Of a stretch of DNA of 64,000 nt, positions 9,356 through 18,331 are shown piece after piece (within the stretch, counting starts at the first letter, position 1; each line of letters starts with the position of its first letter). The notes beneath the pieces are model-generated. The model made no database searches. It was given only the letters and a program-made list of their open reading frames with translations, and had not been told where the DNA came from. The position numbers and the translations under genes are program-made. Source of the stretch: an uncultured Eubacteriales bacterium (GTDB lineage Bacteria; Bacillota; Clostridia; Oscillospirales; Acutalibacteraceae); contig CAKSTF010000003.1 of assembly GCA_934491515.1 (NCBI GenBank), positions 1 through 64,000 on the forward strand, read 5' to 3'.

Positions 9356-11625
9356 TATTTAGCGCCCCCTGTTATTCTGTAATTTATTGCTATTGAATTA
9401 ACCGCCATACCTCCGCTGCAGGAAAGCCTTATCCCAAACCGCGTATTATTGCGGCAGTCGGGTCTTACCTGTATGTTCTGTATGTAACGGCTTGAAAAAG
9501 CATTTTTATCAAAACTAAGCGGTGTAATATAGTCATACTCCGCGCTGTCGCTGCTTTCGGTTAGATATTCAACCCTTATCTTGTTTCCGTCGTTATCCCC
9601 AAGCGATAAGTCTACCTGATAGACATTCTTATTGTATTGCGGCGTACCGAAGTCAAATATCTTGCTTTGCAGCATTGTAGGAATGTAAGCAGCCTTTAAC
9701 GGTGCTGTTATTATTCCGCCGGATATCGTATAATCCGGCACTAAGTCGGTATCCATGTCGGCGCAAACGGTATAATATTCAACTATGTTGCGGTACGTGT
9801 CCGCGTCTTTTACCTTTCTTGCGGCGGGAAGTATTAAACTGTTATCCACCGAACACACGGCTATTATGGGATTATCCGCGCCAAGAGCCTGCGGCAGTTC
9901 AAAATACCACCACGGTATTTTTATATTCGCGTCCTCCGCCTTGCTGTAAGACGATGAATATATATACCCGTACGAGTTATAATCCATAACATAAACATGA
10001 TTGTTTACAAACAGAAAATACCGGTTTAGAAAGTCCGCGCTTTTAACTTCGCCGTCTTTAAGGTTTGTATCATTCTTTAATTTTCTGCCTATCATCTCTG
10101 AAATAATATACACGTTACGCTCCGAATATTGATTTTGCGTAACAAGCGTATAAACAGTACCGCTTTTATCCGCCCATACAAGGCGGTTGCGGCACAACTG
10201 CACGCTTTCGGGCAGGTCGCACCCCGTGCCCGAGTGTAAAAGCGTCATCGGGAAGTACACGCTTGAAGAAGCGATATCAATTACATTCTGATTTATCACG
10301 TTTTCGGTTGTTATGTTATTTGCCTGCGTATATTGCGTGCCGTATATCTCATCCTCTTTAAAGATGATAAGCATATCGTTTTGTTTTCCGAACGCCGTCA
10401 CGGCCGAGTTGCTGTTGCCGACGTACGCATAACTGTTTTCTGGAAAATAAAGCGGATTGTTAAGCCCCGACCATATAACAAGGCTGCGTTCTTTCTTTTC
10501 GCTGCTTCCGCCCAAGAAAAGCCTTGTACCGCCGTTTATGCCAAGCGCCGCACCGCCGAACCAGGTATTACGCCTCATAGTAAATACCTTTGCAAGGTTT
10601 TCCTTCGTATTTACAACCGGTGCCGTTATCGTCATATTATCCTCGACAAAATAATCCGCCGTTACGGTCTCTACGGAATAACCGTTATCACTTGCCGGAT
10701 CTGCCTTAAAGAACTGCAGCATATAATCCTTTACGCCCATATAAACCGTTTCGCTGTCGGGATTTTCAACCTGTTCCATATAAAAACCGTTACTAAAATT
10801 AAGATTTTTAGGGTCAATAACTACGGTGTGCGTTTCAGATATTCCGCTTGTATATATTATCTCTGCCGTAACGGTCATACCGTACATATCCGTAGTTATC
10901 TTTTGTACAAGCGAGTACTTCATCGGGTGCGTTGTGTGCGTATCGTCAAGTAACGCTTTGTTAACGGTGGAATATATCATACGGTAATAATTGCCAAGCA
11001 GATTATACCCGTCTATCATCGCAGCGCCCGCGTCGGTAAGTTCTTCAAGCGTTTCCGTATCCTTGCCGTTCGGCACGCAATGCGTAAGCACAAGCGGTGC
11101 ATATATTTCCGATTCTATAACCTCCGACCAGCCGGAGGCACCCTCCGCATATCTGTAAATCTTGTTTCCGGCAGAACCGAAAAAGCAATAAACGGTATCT
11201 TTATATTGCGTAAAGAAAATCTGAACGGCGGACATTTTAATGCCGTCCTTGTTTAAAACGCAAAATGTAGGCATTGCAATCCTTTTAGTTGCCGAAACAA
11301 GAAACGGATTTACCGCTATTTCTGAAAAGTTGTTCTCTATGCAAATGACAAAAAGTCTGTATTTAATACCGTCCCTTGTTATAATAACGTCTGTATCAAT
11401 CTTCTTTATCTCCCTGTCGGAAGACGTGTCTTCAAAGTTGTAAAATCCCTCAAAAGAAAAGGCAGGCCGCGTTTGCAAAAGTCCGCCGTAGTGCCAAAGA
11501 TTAACAGCGTCCGTCAACTGATTATCCGCAACGGCAGATATGCCCTCTCTTGTGTTTATGCCGCCCTGTAAATCGGGCACGGCCAGTGTTCGCAGTTCAC
11601 CTCTGCCGATATTCGGATATCTCAT
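9355..11625 (-). CDS. Phage stabilisation/tail-type structural protein
   Basis: 756 residues. The N-terminus (PDLQGGINTRE... LTDAVNLWHYGG) is typical of podovirus stabilisation proteins that plug or extend the portal, which are often beta-propeller-like. The body is beta-rich with repeated Tyr/Asn-rich strands and no catalytic motif. I place the start at ATG 11625, where a G-rich stretch 6 nt upstream can act as Shine-Dalgarno, rather than at the in-frame TTG at 11637. The upstream adaptor gene ends at 11628. Its place directly after portal and adaptor fits a head-completion or tail-needle role. It could also be a tail tubular protein. Confidence 0.7.
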   Translation of the reverse strand: MRYPNIGRGELRTLAVPDLQGGINTREGISAVADNQLTDAVNLWHYGGLLQTRPAFSFEGFYNFEDTSSDREIKKIDTDVIITRDGIKYRLFVICIENNFSEIAVNPFLVSATKRIAMPTFCVLNKDGIKMSAVQIFFTQYKDTVYCFFGSAGNKIYRYAEGASGWSEVIESEIYAPLVLTHCVPNGKDTETLEELTDAGAAMIDGYNLLGNYYRMIYSTVNKALLDDTHTTHPMKYSLVQKITTDMYGMTVTAEIIYTSGISETHTVVIDPKNLNFSNGFYMEQVENPDSETVYMGVKDYMLQFFKADPASDNGYSVETVTADYFVEDNMTITAPVVNTKENLAKVFTMRRNTWFGGAALGINGGTRLFLGGSSEKKERSLVIWSGLNNPLYFPENSYAYVGNSNSAVTAFGKQNDMLIIFKEDEIYGTQYTQANNITTENVINQNVIDIASSSVYFPMTLLHSGTGCDLPESVQLCRNRLVWADKSGTVYTLVTQNQYSERNVYIISEMIGRKLKNDTNLKDGEVKSADFLNRYFLFVNNHVYVMDYNSYGYIYSSSYSKAEDANIKIPWWYFELPQALGADNPIIAVCSVDNSLILPAARKVKDADTYRNIVEYYTVCADMDTDLVPDYTISGGIITAPLKAAYIPTMLQSKIFDFGTPQYNKNVYQVDLSLGDNDGNKIRVEYLTESSDSAEYDYITPLSFDKNAFSSRYIQNIQVRPDCRNNTRFGIRLSCSGGMAVNSIAINYRITGGAK

Positions 11626-11627
11626 AT

Positions 11628-11996
11628 TTACCCCCAAATAGCAGGCATTGCGTCTACCGTTTTTTCCGTATGTGTAAGCAATGCCCTTTTACTGTTAAAA
11701 AGCAGCGTAAACAATTGGTTGTTTTCGCCGTCTCCCTCTGTTTGTGCAATAAAAGCGGCCACGCCGTAAGGCGTGACCTCGTTTAATATTCTTTCCGGCA
11801 ATAAAAGCGTATCGTTAAGATTTTCTATGCCCTTAAATTCGCCTTTGGGATTAAGTGCATAAAACAAATCCGCATACACCTGGTTAATCGCCGTAACGGC
11901 TCTCGACCGTATTCTGTTCGTCATTTGTGCGCTGCCTACGCTGTCGGTGTAGCCTAACAATACAAGCGCCTTATTCAATAAATCCTGTGCCGTCAT
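11628..11996 (-). CDS. Head-tail adaptor/connector protein
   Basis: 122 residues beginning MTAQDLLNKALVLLGY, a small helical protein. Size and position directly after the portal match head-tail connector adaptors (gp4 / gp6-like). The gene starts inside the last 26 bases of portal, so the two are probably translationally coupled. There is no catalytic motif. Family placement is by context and general resemblance. Confidence 0.6.
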   Translation of the reverse strand: MTAQDLLNKALVLLGYTDSVGSAQMTNRIRSRAVTAINQVYADLFYALNPKGEFKGIENLNDTLLLPERILNEVTPYGVAAFIAQTEGDGENNQLFTLLFNSKRALLTHTEKTVDAMPAIWG

Positions 11997-13794
11997 TTTC
12001 CATACCTCTCATTTGTGTAGTAATCTGCTGCAAATACTGTTGCTGCTGTTCGGGCGGCATTTGTACAAGTTTTGCGTATTCCTCCGGATACTGCTGCTGC
12101 AGCATTGCAAGCACATCGTTTTGCTGTTCTGCCGTGCCCTGCTGTACCTTAAGGTCGTCAATAAGGCCGTTTACATCGGGTATTATGCCCTTCGGGAAAC
12201 GTTCAAGATATTGAAGCGGAGTAATTATTCCGCTGCTTAAAAGTCCGTCAAGCGTTTGCGCCGATACGCTCTCGCTCCACATAGTGGAAGCGCCTACGTC
12301 CACCCTTGCGGTTATAAGTAAAGATTTATACCTTTCGGGGTCAAACGGAACATACCGCGTGCCGTCCTTGTCCGTAATCTTTAACTGCCGTCTGCCATAG
12401 TAATTAAGCCAAAAATCGCACCATATCCTGCTGATATCCTCGATAAAATCATAAAAACGATTAACATATAGCTGCATAGGCTGCGTCGCGGCCTCTCTCA
12501 TCTGAATAATGGCCGTTGCGTTGTCGGGGCGTACGTTGCCAAGCGCGCTGTCGGTAGCGCCGCTGTCGTTAAGTGTCGCATTAACGGTATCGTTTACAAG
12601 ATTTTCATACTGCGCCGAAAATGCAGGCGGTGCAACGTAACGTATAGCATTGCCCGTGTCGCTTACGTCACCGTAAACCTTTATAACCTGCCCCGGCGCG
12701 TTCGATACTTCACCCGTTATAACGTCGCCGTTTACAAGCATTATCGGCATACCGTTAGTCATCATTCCCCAAACGGCGGCGGTAAGCGCCCTGTTTATCG
12801 CTATCTGATTAGGTATCAGATACGTTATTTCGCTGTCGCCGTAAATGCAGCTGCGGCGGCGTTCCCACGAAAACTTTGCAAGCGGATAAAGTCTTAAATT
12901 AAGGTCCCATACATCACGTATTACCGCATTTTCTGTCACTCTTACAGCCTTTATGCGGTATTGTTTACCCTTGTTGTCCCACTCTTTAAACAGGCGCGTG
13001 ATAACCGTTACACGCTTGCTGTCTGTCGGCTCCTGCTCGCCGCGCGTGCCGGCGTTAAGCAATGTTTCAGAACCATTAGGTCTTATGTTATCGGTCGGCA
13101 TACCGTTTGCCTTCGCTTCACGCAAAACCGCCGAGTAATCCTTGCGCTGCGCTATGTCTATGTACGGCTGAGACTGCATATCATCGTTGTTAGGCTCGCC
13201 GAAGGCAACGTTTTCAACGTCAAGCAATTCGATAGCGATATCGCCCTTTATCTTCTGCGTTTTCGCTGCGTCCACATAAAGCCCCGTCTCAATGGTATCA
13301 TCCCAGTATGTGTACATAATACCCGTGCCGGATATGTAAGCATTTCTTACCGCTTCCTCTTTTACACGGTCAAAGTGCAGCCGTTCTGCGGTCGTTTTAA
13401 AATAATCGCTCATAGCAGCGGTTATAACGGAAATTTCCGGTGCCACCGCTTCGCCCTGCGGTACTTCTCCCGCATATATTTCGGCGCGCGTTTCTTTTAT
13501 TTCTTTCTCCATATCCGAAGTGTCCGGAACGCCGTCCGCCGAATAGTTTACGGCAATAGGCGCTGCCGTAACCACCGCCATTTTATATTCGCCTATTCGC
13601 TTTATAATGTTTCGGCGTACAAGCGGGCGCTCGTTGCTGCAATTAGCGCCGTACCACTGGTCGCCCACAAAGAACCTTTCGTTTATTTTAGACTGTTCAA
13701 ATATTCCCTTGTCGCCGATTCCGCTTTTATATGAACACGCTTCCCTGTATGCTGCAAATATATCTTTAGGCTTCGTGCTTATTTTTTCGTTCAT
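11971..13794 (-). CDS. Phage portal protein
   Basis: 607 residues. The portal forms the dodecameric DNA channel at one capsid vertex. Typical features are the N-terminal ERFFVGDQWYG segment, a central stretch with IPNQIAINRALTAAVWGM, and an acidic/Gln-rich C-terminus with a poly-Gln tract (QQQQ). The length is typical of the larger podovirus-type portals. Its ATG overlaps the stop of the 54-aa gene upstream (ATGA), and the adaptor gene overlaps its 3' end, so the three are one translational unit. Confidence 0.85.
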   Translation of the reverse strand: MNEKISTKPKDIFAAYREACSYKSGIGDKGIFEQSKINERFFVGDQWYGANCSNERPLVRRNIIKRIGEYKMAVVTAAPIAVNYSADGVPDTSDMEKEIKETRAEIYAGEVPQGEAVAPEISVITAAMSDYFKTTAERLHFDRVKEEAVRNAYISGTGIMYTYWDDTIETGLYVDAAKTQKIKGDIAIELLDVENVAFGEPNNDDMQSQPYIDIAQRKDYSAVLREAKANGMPTDNIRPNGSETLLNAGTRGEQEPTDSKRVTVITRLFKEWDNKGKQYRIKAVRVTENAVIRDVWDLNLRLYPLAKFSWERRRSCIYGDSEITYLIPNQIAINRALTAAVWGMMTNGMPIMLVNGDVITGEVSNAPGQVIKVYGDVSDTGNAIRYVAPPAFSAQYENLVNDTVNATLNDSGATDSALGNVRPDNATAIIQMREAATQPMQLYVNRFYDFIEDISRIWCDFWLNYYGRRQLKITDKDGTRYVPFDPERYKSLLITARVDVGASTMWSESVSAQTLDGLLSSGIITPLQYLERFPKGIIPDVNGLIDDLKVQQGTAEQQNDVLAMLQQQYPEEYAKLVQMPPEQQQQYLQQITTQMRGMENDGTGFIE

Positions 13795-13955
13795 TTCTTT
13801 GTTGTCCTTTTCTTCTGCGGTGAAACCGCCTTATTTTCTTCTTTTGCTTTTTCTTTTACAATCTCGTGGTAGCCTATCGCTATCAGCCTGTCCCTTATTA
13901 TCTCGCTCTCTGTCTCTTTTCTTACGTTGCCGTATTCACTTTCCAGTATATACAC
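13791..13955 (-). CDS. Small phage protein between capsid and portal genes
   Basis: 54 residues from a GTG start at 13955, with a perfect AGGAGG seven bases upstream. It ends in an ATGA overlap with portal. The product begins MYILESEYGN and is charged and helical, with a basic Lys/Arg/Thr tail. The strong ribosome binding site and coupling to portal argue that it is expressed. Its function is unknown; a head-assembly accessory role is possible. It is absent from length-filtered gene calls. Confidence 0.7.
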   Translation of the reverse strand: MYILESEYGNVRKETESEIIRDRLIAIGYHEIVKEKAKEENKAVSPQKKRTTKK

Positions 13956-13977
13956 TCTTTTTCCTCCTAACGTACAA

Positions 13978-13997
13978 AGGGAACCTTGCGGTTCCCT
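13978..13997 (-). terminator. Hairpin between major capsid and portal genes (possible attenuator)
   Basis: An 8-bp perfect stem (AGGGAACC / GGTTCCCT) with a 4-nt TTGC loop lies 14 bp after the major capsid stop codon. On the coding strand it is followed by only TTT, so it is a weak terminator at best. It may lower transcription of portal relative to capsid, or protect the capsid mRNA 3' end. Confidence 0.55.
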
Positions 13998-14010
13998 CTG
14001 CTTTAATATT

Positions 14011-14952
14011 TTAGCCGCCGGGCGTTACCGTCGGTGCTTCTGCAATGCTGTAAATGGTATTAAGCATTGACTTTTTAACAAGCGCATCGTAGTAGATACG
14101 ATAATCAAACTTGTACGCGTCTGCGTCCAGATTCTGGTCGGGCGTAAATATACGCATTTTCTCCGTTTTCTTTACAAGCGAACACGCTTTCTTCGGAAGA
14201 ATTATTGCATGTACCTGTACAGCGTCGGTAGTCGGCGCAAAACCGCCCTTTGTGGTATCGTTAGCGCCCGAAGTCTTGCCGTCGCTGAACGTGTACGCCG
14301 ATTTCATTCTCGCAGCGTTTACCGGTATAATCGGTACACCGTTAATCTGCTTAACCTTAAAGTCAATGCCGCCCTGCTTAAAGTTGCCTATGTCTATCTG
14401 CCTTGAAAGTTCGGTAGTAGTCATAAGTTTTGCGTAAGCCGCAGGGTCTACAAACGCTACGATATCCTCGTCATAGCCCGCTGCGTCCTGTACGGAATTG
14501 ATAGTATCAAGTATATCTGCCACAATAGTAGCAGCAGCGTACGTTTTGTTGTGGCTCTTTGTTTTCGCAATGCCTGCAAGTTTTGAAAGCACGTAAGCGT
14601 CACACTCGGGTACTACCTTCGTGCGCACGTATTCGCCCATTACCTGACCTGCAAGATTTGCCACACCCGTTTCGTCCATGTCTTCACGATCTACCTGGAT
14701 AGAGCGACCCCTATCCATAGTAAGGGTGTAAGAGGTCTGTGCAACGGTCATTTTTGCGCGTGCAAAGCCCGTGTCGCGGTCATAGTCTGCAAGACCCACA
14801 AAATCAACATCGGGTATTACTACCGTCTTAGCGCCTACAAATTTAGCGCCGAAAGCATTGTCGGCAAAAAAGCCGGTAACCGCTTTCTGTACATAAAGTT
14901 TATCAAGTTCGCCCGTATATTTACTGGCGGTTGCAATAGAATTTATTGCCAT
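14011..14952 (-). CDS. Major capsid protein (HK97-like fold)
   Basis: 313 residues beginning MAINSIATASKYTGELDKLY. The pattern fits P22/HK97-type coat proteins of gut phages: an N-terminal arm, a beta-rich core with DRDTGFARAKMTVAQTSYTLTMDRGRSIQVDREDMDET, a spine-helix region around VADILDTINSVQDAAGYD and a hydrophobic C-terminus. It lies just downstream of the scaffold gene with its own ribosome binding site, and a hairpin follows. No protease gene is seen next to it, so maturation cleavage is not evident. Confidence 0.85.
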   Translation of the reverse strand: MAINSIATASKYTGELDKLYVQKAVTGFFADNAFGAKFVGAKTVVIPDVDFVGLADYDRDTGFARAKMTVAQTSYTLTMDRGRSIQVDREDMDETGVANLAGQVMGEYVRTKVVPECDAYVLSKLAGIAKTKSHNKTYAAATIVADILDTINSVQDAAGYDEDIVAFVDPAAYAKLMTTTELSRQIDIGNFKQGGIDFKVKQINGVPIIPVNAARMKSAYTFSDGKTSGANDTTKGGFAPTTDAVQVHAIILPKKACSLVKKTEKMRIFTPDQNLDADAYKFDYRIYYDALVKKSMLNTIYSIAEAPTVTPGG

Positions 14953-14979
14953 TTATTATTACTCCTTCATTTCGTAAAT

Positions 14980-15780
14980 TTACCCCCACACGCCCTTAGA
15001 AAAGGCGCTTACTTCGCTTGCTTCTTCCGCAGGTTCGGGGGTTTTAACGCTCCCTGCGGAACTTCCGGCAGCAAGAGCCGCCGTCGCTTTTTCTTTTTCA
15101 ACATTTTTTTGCTCGTTAAATTTGAATTTAAGTATTTCCTTAAGCACGTCTTTGCCGCTGCATGCCGCCTTGCGTACGCTTTCGGGCAAATCCTTAAACT
15201 CTTTAATTTCGGGGAAAAGCGCCGTAACTTCTGTAAGTTCCGCCGCTATCTTTTCCGATAACGCCTTTTCCTCTTTTTCTGCCTCGGCGGTTTCTGCGGC
15301 TTTTCTGTCCGCTAAAACCCTTTCATACTTCTTTTGCTGCTTGTTTTTCCGCAGTTCAAGAAGTTCTTCGATCCGTTCGCTGTCATCCCCGAACTCGTCT
15401 TTCAGTTCCCTACGGTATTTATCGTCCGCCGCCTGCATTATTCCGTCTACAAGCTGCGATACGCTTATCCCGCTTTGTGCCGCAAGATAATCTAACTTAT
15501 GTAGTTCCGGTTCTGCTTTCAGCCCTATCTGGGCGAGTCTGACCGCCTCTTCTTGCGTAAGTCCTTTGGGCTGTTTGTTGTAGGTCACCGTAATAAAAGG
15601 TACGTCTTCCGCCTCACGCGCGGTATCGTCCGCTGCCGTTTCTCCCGCCGGTTCCTGTGGTTCGGCCTCGGTAGTTTCTGCTGCAGCCTCTTCTGCCGCT
15701 GTTCCCGTGGGTTTCTCTGCCGGTTCGCTTTCGGGTATGGTAGCCTCGTCTTCTACCGGTGTGAAATCCAATTCTTCCAT
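14980..15780 (-). CDS. Phage scaffolding protein
   Basis: 266 residues, highly acidic and Ala/Glu-rich in the first 60 positions. Long helical coiled-coil-forming segments follow (about 110-215), and the C-terminus is SKGVWG. Composition, length and position directly before the major capsid gene are those of internal scaffolds, which guide procapsid assembly and are then released. A Ser/Ala/Gly linker near 240 precedes the short C-terminal coat-binding segment. Identification is by composition and synteny. Confidence 0.75.
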   Translation of the reverse strand: MEELDFTPVEDEATIPESEPAEKPTGTAAEEAAAETTEAEPQEPAGETAADDTAREAEDVPFITVTYNKQPKGLTQEEAVRLAQIGLKAEPELHKLDYLAAQSGISVSQLVDGIMQAADDKYRRELKDEFGDDSERIEELLELRKNKQQKKYERVLADRKAAETAEAEKEEKALSEKIAAELTEVTALFPEIKEFKDLPESVRKAACSGKDVLKEILKFKFNEQKNVEKEKATAALAAGSSAGSVKTPEPAEEASEVSAFSKGVWG

Positions 15781-15845
15781 TTTTAAGTCCTCCTTGGTTT
15801 AGGATTGTTTTTTATCTGTAAAGGCAATGCTATGAAAGCAAAGCC

Positions 15846-16085
15846 TTATACGTTACCCTGCTGTTCGCTGCCGTCGTACGTCAGCATATTTTGTAAATCG
15901 CGCCTGAATTGTTCTGCCTCCTTGCGTTGCCTTTCCGTCTGCTGCGCTGCCGCCGGTCTGCTCGTCCGGATCTTGCGTGTCCGGCTTTTGCTCGTCCGCC
16001 CTAAATAATATCCGGCACCTGCAGCCGCCGCTATAACAAAAGATACGGCAGCCGCCGCAAATAAAATTTCCATAACAGTTATCAT
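15846..16085 (-). CDS. Small membrane-anchored phage protein
   Basis: 79 residues with one N-terminal transmembrane segment (about 5-28, Ala/Val/Ile-rich), then a basic linker and a polar helical tail. The start codon overlaps the terL stop (ATGA), so translation is probably coupled. A membrane protein between terminase and scaffold is unusual. It could be a misplaced holin-like or superinfection protein, but nothing in the sequence proves this. Confidence 0.6.
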   Translation of the reverse strand: MITVMEILFAAAAVSFVIAAAAGAGYYLGRTSKSRTRKIRTSRPAAAQQTERQRKEAEQFRRDLQNMLTYDGSEQQGNV

Positions 16086-17431
16086 ATATATCCTCCCATG
16101 CCTCCGGTAAGGTCTGCGCTGCTTACGCCGCCTTTGTCGAGATAATATAGCCTCTTTTTTTCCTCTTTAAGTTCCGCAGCCGACTTCGGACGAAAAAACC
16201 GCACGTCATAAAACGCATATCGCATTGCGTCCATAAGGTGATTGTTTGCGTCCACCGGCTTGTTAATGCCGTTGTCCGAACGGTCAACATCAAATACATA
16301 AGAGGATAGTTCCTTCACGGTATTAACGCAGCGCGGATGAACATATATCCTGTATTCCTGTATAGCGTTAATTCCGTTCATAATGCTGTCTTTGCCTTTT
16401 ACCGAAGGGCATATCCGCCCTATCCCAAGCCGCCGCAGGTCGTCGTTTGATTTTGGCTCTGCTGCGTCCGCGCGGATTCGTTCTTTAGCATATCCGCGGC
16501 AGGTGATTTCCTGCGCTATGTCGCTGTTAAGCATTTTCACTTTGTAAAACTCATCGTAAATGAATATTTCCTTAGTAATCGGATTCGCCTTAAACGCAAT
16601 AAATGCGGTAGGGTCGTTTGTGTATCCGTAATCAAGCCCGAAAAAGGCTTTGTATTGATATTCCGTTCCGTCCTCGCTGCCCAGTTTGTTTGGCTCAAAT
16701 TCCAAAACTTCCCAATTCTCGTATATAAGCCCCTCGGATATTCCCCAGTTTCCCAGTCCCGCCACGTCGTATTTGCGCTGTGACCTGCGCCGCATATCAC
16801 GGAACACCTGCTTGTCCTGCTCTGTTAAAAATTCATTGCAGAAATAATTTGTAGAATATGTGCTTACATTTTCGGCCGGCACGTCAAAAAATCTTTTTTT
16901 AAGCCAATGTGTTTCACTCCACGGGTTAAAGGTGAGAGTGGTTTGCTTAAAAAGATTTTCGCCTATCTGGCCTCGCGGTACCGATAGGTCGAGTTTGTCA
17001 AAATCTGCTTCGCTCGCTATCTCGTACGCTTCCTCTATCCATACCCAGCAAAGATATCCGTGGCTTACGGTGGTAGAGGCAAGTTTTAAAACGTCGTCAA
17101 AGCCGCGGAAAAGAATTTTTTGCCCCGTCGGTATGTATGTCATCTCCATAGGTGAAACGTTATTTTGCCATAAATGCGATACCTGAAGTTTCTCCTGCGC
17201 CCATTTAAGCTGTGCAAAGGTGCTGTCGCGGTGGGTGTTCATTACCGCCCTTACCACAAGCAGGTTGCTGTCTTTGTATTTCATAAGCCGAAATATAAAG
17301 TTTAGCGCCGCAGTCGTGCTCTTTTTGGAAGCCTTGCCGCCCTTTAACACCCTGTAACGGTGGGTGTCGTTCCAAAACTCATCGTATCCGCCCCCGACTA
17401 CCTCCCGCAGCCGAACCGTCCTATTTTCCAC
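16082..17431 (-). CDS. terL: Terminase large subunit
   Basis: 449 residues. This is the packaging motor: an N-terminal ATPase and a C-terminal RNase H-like nuclease. The Walker A-like motif GGKASKKST is at about residues 31-39, and the Walker B stretch LCWVWIEEA is near 127-135. The nuclease has GLDYGYTNDP in the middle and an HLMDAMRYA motif near the C-terminus, both with the conserved metal-binding Asp. It overlaps terS upstream by 11 bp. Length and motif order match the phage terminase family (PBSX/T4-like). Confidence 0.93.
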   Translation of the reverse strand: MENRTVRLREVVGGGYDEFWNDTHRYRVLKGGKASKKSTTAALNFIFRLMKYKDSNLLVVRAVMNTHRDSTFAQLKWAQEKLQVSHLWQNNVSPMEMTYIPTGQKILFRGFDDVLKLASTTVSHGYLCWVWIEEAYEIASEADFDKLDLSVPRGQIGENLFKQTTLTFNPWSETHWLKKRFFDVPAENVSTYSTNYFCNEFLTEQDKQVFRDMRRRSQRKYDVAGLGNWGISEGLIYENWEVLEFEPNKLGSEDGTEYQYKAFFGLDYGYTNDPTAFIAFKANPITKEIFIYDEFYKVKMLNSDIAQEITCRGYAKERIRADAAEPKSNDDLRRLGIGRICPSVKGKDSIMNGINAIQEYRIYVHPRCVNTVKELSSYVFDVDRSDNGINKPVDANNHLMDAMRYAFYDVRFFRPKSAAELKEEKKRLYYLDKGGVSSADLTGGMGGYI

Positions 17432-17834
17432 TAATGTCCTCTATTATCGTAACCGGCACGGAGCCTGCAATATTTATATTCTGCGTAAACATACCCATTG
17501 CCTTTGCAAGATATTCCGACGCTTTAAGCCTTTCTGAATATAAGTTTTTTGTATCTAACATTATTTCGGTCCAAAATTCCCGTATCTGTTTTGCGTCCGC
17601 TATGCCCGCCGCCTTGATTTTTTCGTTGTTTTCGGCAATAAGTTTCTGTACGTTTGGGTTTCTGACAAGTTCTCCGCCGTGACCTCTCGCATAGCCTGCA
17701 CCGTATCCCGCCTGCATAGCCGCTTCCGTGTCGCTTAGTCCCTTGATTTTCGCCGCCGCTAATTTCTGCTGCACCATAGGATTGTTAATGTTCGGACTGT
17801 CGTTATTTTTGTAGTTTCGCTTCGTGCTTATCAC
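17421..17834 (-). CDS. terS: Terminase small subunit
   Basis: 137 residues. The first half holds the small-terminase helix-turn-helix (KGLSDTEAAMQAGYGAGYARGHGGELVRNPNVQKLI), which recognises the pac or cos site. The C-terminal half is helical and ends with a short beta segment for oligomerisation. It is the first gene of the leftward late block and overlaps terL. The early-late boundary hairpin lies just upstream. Confidence 0.88.
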   Translation of the reverse strand: MISTKRNYKNNDSPNINNPMVQQKLAAAKIKGLSDTEAAMQAGYGAGYARGHGGELVRNPNVQKLIAENNEKIKAAGIADAKQIREFWTEIMLDTKNLYSERLKASEYLAKAMGMFTQNINIAGSVPVTIIEDISGK

Positions 17835-17848
17835 CTCTCTAAATCAGA

Positions 17849-17870
17849 AAAGGACGGAGAACCGTCCTTT
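17849..17870 (-). terminator. Hairpin at early/late boundary
   Basis: A 9-bp perfect stem (AAAGGACGG / CCGTCCTTT) with an AGAA loop sits between the sigma-like regulator and terS. A short T-containing tail follows on both strands, so it could work in either direction. It would separate early from late transcription unless antitermination or a new promoter acts. Confidence 0.6.
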
Positions 17871-17883
17871 CTTTTATCCCACA

Positions 17884-17932
17884 ATACCATTTTAAAATAA
17901 AAAAAGTAACAAAAGTAACAACTTTAAAAAAA
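17884..17932 (-). promoter_or_regulatory. Possible late promoter region
   Basis: The AT-rich gap directly downstream of the sigma-like regulator carries a tandem GTTACTTTT repeat (17901-17922). TTGTTA elements are possible -35 sites, but no clear consensus -10 follows. Phages with RinA/ArpU-like regulators often have the activated late promoter just after that gene. This is inferred from position and repeats only; the exact promoter cannot be fixed. Confidence 0.3.
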
Positions 17933-18325
17933 TCAATGATTTTTTATGTACCTTGTGCAGGTCATTTTTACGCCGCCTTTTGTATTGCCGCCGCCTATAC
18001 GCATCGCTACACCCTGCCAGGAATACCCTTCGATAAACCGTAAAACAAATATCTGCCGCGTGTAACTGTCCTCGATTGTCGCTATGTAATGCTCAAGCCT
18101 TGCCCTTTCACGTATGCACATTTCTTTTTTAAGTTCTATAACCGTTTTAAGATCCGCTATTTCCGCCGCCAGGTGTTCAAGTTTCTTTTTTTCGGCTCCC
18201 CCGGGTGCTGCGCTAAGCGCCGGACTTTGAAGTCCCGCCTTTGCCTTAAGCACTTCAAGCCGTTCCTGCTCCTTTGAAATTTCTTTTTTAAGCCAGTACA
18301 GTTGGGATAATTCCTTCAGCGTCAA
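17933..18325 (-). CDS. Sigma-like late transcription regulator (RinA/ArpU/DUF1492 type)
   Basis: 130 residues. The first 90 form a coiled coil (KKEISKEQERLEVLKAKAG and a second helix pair). The last 40 are a sigma-70 region-4-like helix-turn-helix with RQIFVLRFIEGYSWQGVAMRIG. It is the last gene of the early operon and abuts the late genes, the usual place for phage late activators. Expected role: switching on terS and structural genes after replication. Alternative: a general DUF1492 protein of unknown role. Confidence 0.7.
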   Translation of the reverse strand: MTLKELSQLYWLKKEISKEQERLEVLKAKAGLQSPALSAAPGGAEKKKLEHLAAEIADLKTVIELKKEMCIRERARLEHYIATIEDSYTRQIFVLRFIEGYSWQGVAMRIGGGNTKGGVKMTCTRYIKNH

Positions 18326-18331
18326 TCGTTT

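Noticed and set aside
10333..10953. 206-aa frame on the plus strand opposite the tail/stabilisation gene
   Set aside because: It is a shadow of the minus-strand gene, has no ribosome binding site, and its composition mirrors the reverse complement of that gene.
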